From Clostridiales bacterium (GTDB lineage: Bacteria; Bacillota; Clostridia; Lachnospirales; Lachnospiraceae), in the NCBI GenBank assembly GCA_019416265.1, contig DXXQ01000157.1, forward strand, positions 1 through 17,880: DNA of 17,880 nucleotides. Direction: 5' to 3'. Within the stretch, counting starts at the first letter, position 1. Every line of letters begins with the position of its first letter. Shown piece after piece: positions 6,946 through 13,113 of this stretch. A program made the translations under genes and the position numbers. The notes beneath the pieces are model-generated. The model was given only the letters and a program-made list of their open reading frames with translations, was not told the origin of the DNA and did no database searches.

Positions 6946-7233
6946 ATGGAGATATTCCGGATCATCCTGTTAGGCTTTCTGCTTGTCTGTGCAATTTCAG
7001 TAAGCCTTTCCAAAAAACTTCTGAATTCAATTTTAATTTATATGTCCTACAGCCTTGTGGTTTCGATCATCTGGGTTCTTCTGGAATCTCCGGATCTTGC
7101 CATCACTGAGGCTGCAGTCGGGGCAGGAATTACCAGTGTTCTGTTTTTTGTAACACTGAAAAAGATCCATGCAATTGTAGGATCTGAAAAGAAAGGGGAG
7201 GGGGAGAAAAAAGATGAGCAGAAAGATTCCTGA
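6946..7233 (+). CDS. Stand-alone MbhD domain subunit (equivalent of a C-terminal part of MrpA)
   Basis: A 95-residue protein with three membrane segments (about 4-20, 28-46, 55-73) and the sequence ESPDLAITEAAVGAGITSV (47-65), diagnostic of the MbhD/DUF4040 domain. In classic bacterial Mrp this domain is fused to the C-terminus of MrpA; in archaeal Mbh it is the separate subunit MbhD. Here it is separate, as in Mbh. The acidic residues in the signature are thought to belong to the ion path at the MrpA-specific interface. A GGAGG lies 11 bases upstream. The charged tail (EKKGEGEKKDEQKD) is encoded by purine-rich sequence that also gives the next gene its ribosome binding site; the two genes overlap by 20 bases. 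Confidence 0.85.
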   Translation: MEIFRIILLGFLLVCAISVSLSKKLLNSILIYMSYSLVVSIIWVLLESPDLAITEAAVGAGITSVLFFVTLKKIHAIVGSEKKGEGEKKDEQKDS

Positions 7234-8185
7234 AAAAGAATACAAAAAGACCCGTTCCTTCCGGTTTAAACAATGGCTGGACGGCACGAAGGATCCCTAT
7301 CTTGACGTTGTAGAGATGAAGCCCCAGAAGGAATTCTGCGAAAACAACGAGATAATAAAGAAGAGAGAAGAGGAGGACAGGGAGATTTTTCAGCGTGTTT
7401 ACGATGTGGAACACAATGCAAAAATCCGTTTTTTTAAGAGAGCATACACGGTGTTCAGCGTGTTGTTCTGTATCAGTCTGGTCTTTCTTCTCCTGACTGC
7501 GGTATCCCGCCTTCCCCAGTTCGGACAGGGGGATAACCCGGTTAACAATGAGGTTTCCCGCCGCTATATTGAGAAGGGGCTGGAGGAAACCGGAGCTGTA
7601 AATATTGTTACCGGAATGATTCTCGATTACCGTGCCTTTGATACTCTGGGCGAGTCCCATGTGCTTTTTATTGCTACCTGTACAGTTCTGATCCTGCTCA
7701 GAAGCGATAAGAAGAAGGGGGAAAACAGCATCGAGGATCTGGAAAATAACGACCGAATTTATGAGCCCAAAAACGATATTATCCTTCAGACTGTGGCAAG
7801 GATCCTGGTGCCTCCGATCATTATTTTCGGAATTTACGTTATCCTCGGCGGCCATCTGGGGCCTGGAGGAGGCTTCTCCGGAGGAGCTGTTATAGGAGCC
7901 GGACTGATCCTCTATCTCAATGCGTTTGGCTTCGCAAAAACAGAACGCTTTTTTACTGCCAAAACCTATAAATGGATGAGCTTCGGCGCGCTTGCCTGCT
8001 ATGCTCTTGCAAAAAGCTACTCCTTTTATACAGGGGCAAATCATATTGAAAGCGTCATTCCCCTGGGAACGCCGGGGGCAATTTTAAGCAGCGGGCTTAT
8101 TCTAATTTTGAATATTTGTGTGGGAATTGTCGTGGCTGGAACGATGTACACGTTTTATGCCATGTTCCGGAAAGGAGGATACTGA
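7214..8185 (+). CDS. MbhE-MrpB fusion subunit with a hydrophilic N-terminal extension
   Basis: A 323-residue protein joining two subunits that are separate in Mbh. Residues about 77-165 are MbhE-like: a membrane segment (78-96), the loop NNEVSRRYIEKGLEETGAVN (111-130), IVTGMILDYRAFDTLGES (131-148) and a second segment. Residues about 190-318 are MrpB/MbhF-like with GGHLGPGGGFSGGAVIG (212-228) and four membrane segments. MbhE corresponds to the last part of MrpA, so the fusion fills the place of the MrpA C-terminus and MrpB. The first 75 residues are soluble and highly charged and I do not recognise them; they are not usual for MbhE or MrpB. The start at 7214 follows a GGGGAGGGGGAG site and overlaps the mbhD gene by 20 bases. 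MrpC follows after a single base. Confidence 0.85.
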   Translation: MSRKIPEKEYKKTRSFRFKQWLDGTKDPYLDVVEMKPQKEFCENNEIIKKREEEDREIFQRVYDVEHNAKIRFFKRAYTVFSVLFCISLVFLLLTAVSRLPQFGQGDNPVNNEVSRRYIEKGLEETGAVNIVTGMILDYRAFDTLGESHVLFIATCTVLILLRSDKKKGENSIEDLENNDRIYEPKNDIILQTVARILVPPIIIFGIYVILGGHLGPGGGFSGGAVIGAGLILYLNAFGFAKTERFFTAKTYKWMSFGALACYALAKSYSFYTGANHIESVIPLGTPGAILSSGLILILNICVGIVVAGTMYTFYAMFRKGGY

Positions 8186-8186
8186 T

Positions 8187-8564
8187 ATGGACTTTTCCAA
8201 CTTAATTACAAACTATGAAGAAGCCGTGGCAGTGATACTTTTCGGAATCGGTTTTTCCAATCTTCTGCTGCAGAAAAACCTTATAAAAAAGATTATCGGA
8301 TTTAATATTATGGACACTGCCATGTATATGTTTCTGGCCTTTAAGGGCTATATTTCCGGCAGGAAAGCGCCCATTATAACAGACGGGATCCGGAGTATGG
8401 AAGCCTACATAAACCCGATCCCAAGCGGACTTGTTCTTACGGGAATCGTGGTTTCTGTCTCTGTTACAGCGCTGATGCTTTCCCTTACGATCCGGCTGTA
8501 CAGAAGGTATCATACCCTGGATCTGGATGAGATTTCCACCCGCCTTGAGAAGGAGGGCCTGTGA
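8187..8564 (+). CDS. mrpC: Mrp/Mnh antiporter subunit C (MrpC/MbhG, NuoK-like)
   Basis: A 125-residue NuoK-like protein with three membrane segments (about 13-28, 36-54, 79-104). The family signature NPIPSGLVLTGIVVSVSVTA (76-95) and the RLYRRYHTLDLDE tail (103-115) are typical. Compared with usual MrpC the loop at 54-75 is slightly long (KGYISGRKAPIITDGIRS). In Mrp and complex I this subunit links the antiporter-type subunits to the small-subunit end. AAAGGAGG (8171-8178) lies 8 bases upstream of the ATG at 8187; an in-frame reading from 8118 lies inside mrpB and is not used. The stop overlaps the start of the next gene (TGATG). Confidence 0.9.
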   Translation: MDFSNLITNYEEAVAVILFGIGFSNLLLQKNLIKKIIGFNIMDTAMYMFLAFKGYISGRKAPIITDGIRSMEAYINPIPSGLVLTGIVVSVSVTALMLSLTIRLYRRYHTLDLDEISTRLEKEGL

Positions 8565-10075
8565 TGCAGTTTGTACAGAATTTTCCATTTTTTAGTATAA
8601 TCCTGACCCTGTTTTCCGGTCCGCTGTCTTCGATCTTAAGCGGTAAAAAAGCGAAATATCTCAATGCTGCGGTGATCTCCATCGTAGGTGTGATGTCTGC
8701 TGCAGTTCTTGCTTTTACGGTTCATACAGGAGAATCCTATGTATATATGATGGGGCATTTTCCGGCGCCCTGGGGAAATGAGATCCGTGTGGGTGTACTG
8801 GAAGGGCTGATGGCAGTTTTCTTCTGCGTTATTATGCTGTTATCCATGCTGGGCGGAATTAAGGAGAGAGAGAAGGAGATTGAGGAATCCAAACAGAATC
8901 TTTATTACATTATGGTAAATCTTCTGTTGTCTTCTCTTTTGGCTCTGATTTATACAAATGACCTTTTCACAGCCTATGTGTTTGTGGAAATCAATACGAT
9001 TTCTGCCTGCGGTCTGATCATGATCCGCCAGAACGGCCGTACTTTTGTGGCGGCAACCAGATATATGATCATGAGTCTGCTTGGTTCCGGTATGCTTCTT
9101 ATGGGAATCTGCTTCCTGTATGGACTTACCGGCCATCTTCTCATGAGCAATATTCAGGAAGCGGTAACTGCACTGAATCAGACAGGGGCCTATCATCTGC
9201 CGTTGGTGATTTCACTGGGCATGATCTCCGTGGGTCTTGCAGTGAAAAGCGCCCTGTTCCCCTTCCATGGATGGCTTCCGGATGCATATGGATACTCTAC
9301 GGTTTCTTCTGCATCCATTTTATCGTCCCTTGTCTCAAAAGGTTATATTTTCCTTTTGATCAAAGTAATGTTCCGTGTGTTCGGATTTGCGGTGGTATGG
9401 GACAGTAAGGTTATCAACGTGCTTTTTGTATTCGGTATTGCGGGAATGATCTTCGGCTCCATTGATGCCATTCGTTCCAGAAATATCAGGAGAATGATCG
9501 CCTACTCATCAGTAGCGCAGATCGGCTATATTTACATGGGATTCGGATTGGGAAGTATGGAAGGATTTATTGCCAGCGTCTTCCACATTCTGTCCCATGC
9601 GGCGACGAAATCATTGCTCTTTGTGGCTGCATCCGGCTTGACGGAAACGTCGGGAAATAAGGCTGTTTTCTGTGAGCTTACAGGAGCAGGCTTCAGAAAT
9701 AAGGTGGCGGGAGTTGCCTTTACTGTGGGCTCTTTATCCATGGTAGGTCTTCCTGCTTTTTCGGGATTTATTTCCAAGCTCCTTTTTGCCCAGGCGGCAG
9801 CAGGACATTATAACTGGAAGGTGCTTCCCACTTTGATCGCTCTTGCCATCAGTACGGTGTTAAATACAGTGTATTTCCTGAAAACCGTGATTCGTATTTA
9901 CACGCCTGTGTCGAAATCGGAATGTAAAAAGAAAGAATATATGACCATTACCATGAGACAGCAGCCTGTGAAATCTGCAGCTCTGATCTGCTTTATCATC
10001 ATAAATCTGATTCTTGGACTGTTTTCCCAGCCGATCGTAACGCTGATTTCAGACGGTCTGAAAATGTTTGCATAG
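8564..10075 (+). CDS. Antiporter-type subunit 1 (MrpD/NuoN-like, proton-conducting membrane transporter family)
   Basis: A 503-residue protein of about 14 membrane helices in the NuoL/M/N superfamily. The conserved ion-path residues can be read: Glu142 in FVEINT (TM5), Lys228 in GLAVKSALFPFHGWLPD with His235 (TM7 region), Lys259 in LSSLVSKGY (TM8), Lys349 in HILSHAATKS (TM10) and Lys405 in FSGFISKL (TM12). The usual AHPxAP segment after WLP is replaced here by AYGYSTVSSAS (241-251), which marks it as a MrpD/NuoN-type branch apart from subunits 2 and 4. It starts with ATG overlapping the mrpC stop, after AAGGAGG at 7 bases. It is the first of four such subunits in a row and in position corresponds to MbhH. 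Na+ or H+ as the transported ion cannot be decided from sequence. Confidence 0.88.
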   Translation: MQFVQNFPFFSIILTLFSGPLSSILSGKKAKYLNAAVISIVGVMSAAVLAFTVHTGESYVYMMGHFPAPWGNEIRVGVLEGLMAVFFCVIMLLSMLGGIKEREKEIEESKQNLYYIMVNLLLSSLLALIYTNDLFTAYVFVEINTISACGLIMIRQNGRTFVAATRYMIMSLLGSGMLLMGICFLYGLTGHLLMSNIQEAVTALNQTGAYHLPLVISLGMISVGLAVKSALFPFHGWLPDAYGYSTVSSASILSSLVSKGYIFLLIKVMFRVFGFAVVWDSKVINVLFVFGIAGMIFGSIDAIRSRNIRRMIAYSSVAQIGYIYMGFGLGSMEGFIASVFHILSHAATKSLLFVAASGLTETSGNKAVFCELTGAGFRNKVAGVAFTVGSLSMVGLPAFSGFISKLLFAQAAAGHYNWKVLPTLIALAISTVLNTVYFLKTVIRIYTPVSKSECKKKEYMTITMRQQPVKSAALICFIIINLILGLFSQPIVTLISDGLKMFA

Positions 10076-10086
10076 GAGGATGAGAG

Positions 10087-11607
10087 ATGAGTTTGATAGT
10101 ATTGTCGGTATTTCTCCCGACTCTGTCGGGGATACTGCTGGTGGTGTCCTCCTTTTGGGAGCATTTAAAAGGAGGAGCCGGGGCTGAAAAAAAAGAAGCC
10201 GAAGGACTGAGGAGGCTTCATATATTTGTGGGAACGATCCTGGTTCTTGCAGCCTTGTCAGCTCTTTTGACAGCATGGACGAAAGAACGGGAGGCTGTGC
10301 TGTTTTATCTGATGAAGGATATTCCGGTGTATTTTAAGATAGATGATCTGGGAAGATTTTTTGTTACTTTTGTGAGTATCGTATGGGTTCTTGCAGGATT
10401 TTACTCTTTTACCTATATGAAACACGAGGGGGAAGAGAAACGCTTTTTCGGCTTTTATCTTCTTGTTTACGGGATATTAATTGCCCTGGATTTCTCCGGA
10501 AATCTGGTGACCTTTTACCTGTTTTATGAACTTATGACACTGGCTTCCGTTCCTCTTGTTATGCACAGCGGACGAAGAGATGCTGTTATGGCAGGGTTGA
10601 AATACCTGTTTTATTCCATGTGCGGAGCCTATATGGGACTCTTCGGAATCTTCTTTTTATACCGCTATTGCGACACCCTTTCCTTTGTGGAGGGAGGATC
10701 GCTGAATGCGGCGCTTGTGTCCGGAAATGAGAAGCTTCTTCTGATCGCAGTATTCAGTATGCTCATTGGATTCGGGGCAAAAGCGGGAATGTTTCCCCTT
10801 CATGCGTGGCTCCCCACTGCCCATCCGGCGGCTCCGTCGCCTGCTTCGGCAGTGCTGTCCGGTGTGATCGTAAAATCCGGTGTGCTTGCCATGATCCGTG
10901 TGATTTTTTATGTGGCAGGAGCGGATTTTGTGAGAGGTACCTGGGTTCAGACGGCCTGGATGGTTCTTTCGCTGATCACGGTTTTTATGGGTTCCATGCT
11001 TGCCTACAGGGAAAAGGTGTTCAAAAAAAGGCTTGCCTATTCCACAGTAAGCCAGATTTCCTACATCCTTTTCGGACTTTCCCTGCTTCAGCCTCAGGCC
11101 GTAACAGGAGCTCTTTTACATACGGTTTTCCATGGATTTATTAAATCCGCCCTCTTTTTGACTGCCGGAATCTTTATATTTACCTGCGGAAAAACCAGAG
11201 TGGAGGAGCTGAAGGGAATCGGCAGAAAAATGCCGAAAACACTGTGGTGCTACACCTTTGCTTCCCTTGCGCTGATCGGAATTCCCCCTGCCAGCGGCTT
11301 TATCAGCAAATGGTATCTGGCCCAGGGAGCTCTGGATGCTCCGGTAGGAGTATTTCGGTATCTGGGGCCTGCCGTGCTGTTGATAAGCGCTCTTTTGACA
11401 GCCGGATATCTGCTTCCTGTGCTGATGAATGGCTTTTTCCCTGGAAAGGATTTCCATGAGGGACAGGCGGGAATCGCCGAAGTGAAGGAGGCTCCATGGG
11501 GAATGTTAATTCCTCTTATGGTGCTTGCTGGACTGAGTCTGATCCTTGGAATTTTCCCCAATCCTCTGACAGAATTTGCCGGCGGGATTGTAAAGACTTT
11601 AATGTAG
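10087..11607 (+). CDS. Antiporter-type subunit 2 (MrpD/NuoM-like)
   Basis: A 506-residue NuoM/MrpD-type membrane protein. It has all the expected charged residues: Glu148 in FYELMT (TM5), Lys232 in GFGAKAGMFPLHAWLP with His239, the canonical AHPAAPSPASA segment (245-255), Lys263 in IVKSG (TM8), His345, His349 and Lys353 in HTVFHGFIKS (TM10) and Lys408 in ASGFISKW (TM12). It resembles the next gene product closely in several blocks, such as MxHEGxEK, the TM5 region, FxRGTWxQ and KxRLAYSTxS, suggesting a tandem duplication. AGGAGG stands 7 bases before the start, and the gap from the previous gene is 11 bases. It is predicted to be a channel module of the complex in the cytoplasmic membrane. 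Confidence 0.88.
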   Translation: MSLIVLSVFLPTLSGILLVVSSFWEHLKGGAGAEKKEAEGLRRLHIFVGTILVLAALSALLTAWTKEREAVLFYLMKDIPVYFKIDDLGRFFVTFVSIVWVLAGFYSFTYMKHEGEEKRFFGFYLLVYGILIALDFSGNLVTFYLFYELMTLASVPLVMHSGRRDAVMAGLKYLFYSMCGAYMGLFGIFFLYRYCDTLSFVEGGSLNAALVSGNEKLLLIAVFSMLIGFGAKAGMFPLHAWLPTAHPAAPSPASAVLSGVIVKSGVLAMIRVIFYVAGADFVRGTWVQTAWMVLSLITVFMGSMLAYREKVFKKRLAYSTVSQISYILFGLSLLQPQAVTGALLHTVFHGFIKSALFLTAGIFIFTCGKTRVEELKGIGRKMPKTLWCYTFASLALIGIPPASGFISKWYLAQGALDAPVGVFRYLGPAVLLISALLTAGYLLPVLMNGFFPGKDFHEGQAGIAEVKEAPWGMLIPLMVLAGLSLILGIFPNPLTEFAGGIVKTLM

Positions 11608-11622
11608 AAAGGGGGAGGAAAA

Positions 11623-13098
11623 ATGAATTCAGTGATTATGCCAATCGTGATTTTGCTCCCGATTTTCTGCGGGGCATTTGTGCCGGTTCTTCCGTTTAAG
11701 AACCGAAAACAGATGGAGGTTTATATTGAAGCTGCTGTGGTCCTGAACTCGGTACTGGTTATCTGGATGCTGTTTCACCGTCCTCAGGAGGTGTTTACGA
11801 TGTTCCGCCTCATCGGAAATCTGAGTATCAGTTTCCGTCTGGATGGTCTGGGAACAGTGTTTGCGGCCATCGTTTCCCTGCTCTGGCCTCTGGCTTCTCT
11901 GTATGCCTTTGAATATATGGAACATGAGGGACATGAAAAGGTATTTTTTATGTTTTATACCATGACTTACGGAATTACCCTTGGAATTGCCCTCTCCGAT
12001 GATATTTTGACGATGTATTGTTTTTATGAGATGCTGACCCTTGTGACACTTCCTCTGATCATGCATACTTTGTCCAGAAATGCCATTCTGGCAAGCCGTA
12101 CCTATCTTTATTATTCTCTGGGCGGCGCAGCCTTTGCCTTTATCGGGATGACTTTTATTTTGATCTACGGGGATAACTCTCAGTTTATTCCTGGAGGCGT
12201 TCTCAACCTGGTCAAAATCGGAGACAGGACGAATGTTCTTCTTCTGGTTTATGTGCTGTGCTTCATGGGCTTTAGTGTGAAGACTGCCATGTGGCCTTTT
12301 GGGGCGTGGCTTCCCAAGGCTGGTGTGGCGCCTACTCCTGTAACGGCGCTTCTCCATGCAGTTGCAGTTGTTAAGGCAGGTGCTTTTGCGGCCATCCGCG
12401 TTACCTATTACAGCTTCGGCACAGAGTTTCTGCGGGGAACCTGGGCGCAGAAGGTACTTCTTGTTTTTGTGATCTTCACCATTGTGTACGGGTGCAGCCG
12501 TGCGCTGAAGGAGACTCATTTTAAGCGAAGGCTTGCCTATTCGACCATGAGTAATCTGTCCTATATTTTATTCGGCGCGGTTTTGATGTCTCCGGCAGGT
12601 CTTGTGGGCGCTTTAAGCCATATGATCTTCCACGCTTTGATGAAAATCAGTTCCTTCTTCTGTGCGGGAGCAGTGATCTGCAAAACAGAGAAAAACTATA
12701 TTCACCAGCTGGACGGACTTGGAAGAAAAATGCCGGTAGTCTTTACTGTGTTTACCATTTCCGGCCTGGCGTTAATGGGAGTGCCCGGACTTCCGGGCTT
12801 TATCAGTAAATGGAATCTTGCAAAGGCGGCGGTGCTGGACGGGGGAACCCTTGCAGTGCTGGGAATGGGAGCGCTTCTTGTATCTGCGCTTCTGACGGCG
12901 ATCTATATGATGACCATTTCTGTGCGTGCCTTTTTCCCGGGCAGGGATTTTGATTACAGCAGGCTGGAGGGAGTGAAGGATCCCGGGATTCAGATGCTTC
13001 TTCCTCTGGTTATTTTTTCAGTGGCAATGGTGGTGCTGGGACTCCATTCTCAGCCTGTGATCACGGCGCTTACGGAACTGGCGTCCTTTGTGAAGTAG
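11623..13098 (+). CDS. Antiporter-type subunit 3 (diverged paralogue of subunit 2)
   Basis: A 491-residue NuoM/MrpD-type membrane protein, paralogous to subunit 2. The main charges are kept: Glu136 in FYEMLT (TM5), Lys220 in GFSVKTAMWPF (TM7), His245 and Lys251 in LLHAVAVVKAG (TM8), His333, His337 and Lys341 in HMIFHALMKI (TM10) and Lys396 in LPGFISKW (TM12). Two positions that are normally His in the segment FHxWLPxAHxxAP are Gly here (Gly227, Gly234; the sequence reads PFGAWLPKAGVAPTP). The histidine at 245 is where NuoL has LIHAAT, so the local charge pattern seems rearranged rather than lost. GGGGGAGG precedes the ATG, and the gap from subunit 2 is 15 bases. Its likely place is a third channel module of the same complex. 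Confidence 0.86.
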   Translation: MNSVIMPIVILLPIFCGAFVPVLPFKNRKQMEVYIEAAVVLNSVLVIWMLFHRPQEVFTMFRLIGNLSISFRLDGLGTVFAAIVSLLWPLASLYAFEYMEHEGHEKVFFMFYTMTYGITLGIALSDDILTMYCFYEMLTLVTLPLIMHTLSRNAILASRTYLYYSLGGAAFAFIGMTFILIYGDNSQFIPGGVLNLVKIGDRTNVLLLVYVLCFMGFSVKTAMWPFGAWLPKAGVAPTPVTALLHAVAVVKAGAFAAIRVTYYSFGTEFLRGTWAQKVLLVFVIFTIVYGCSRALKETHFKRRLAYSTMSNLSYILFGAVLMSPAGLVGALSHMIFHALMKISSFFCAGAVICKTEKNYIHQLDGLGRKMPVVFTVFTISGLALMGVPGLPGFISKWNLAKAAVLDGGTLAVLGMGALLVSALLTAIYMMTISVRAFFPGRDFDYSRLEGVKDPGIQMLLPLVIFSVAMVVLGLHSQPVITALTELASFVK

Positions 13099-13113
13099 AA
13101 GGGAGGAGAGAAA

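Noticed and set aside
7130..8044. Minus-strand open frame of 304 residues under the MbhD and MbhE-MrpB genes
   Set aside because: It is antisense to two clearly recognised membrane genes, shows no family motif and has a His/Asn/Gln-rich make-up typical of antisense reading.
8118..8186. Upstream start for mrpC inside the mrpB part
   Set aside because: The MrpC family begins near residue MDFSN; AAAGGAGG is well placed only for the ATG at 8187.
11629..12519. Minus-strand open frame of 296 residues under antiporter subunit 3
   Set aside because: It lies wholly antisense to a conserved gene; its His/Lys/Gln-rich composition is that of a shadow frame.
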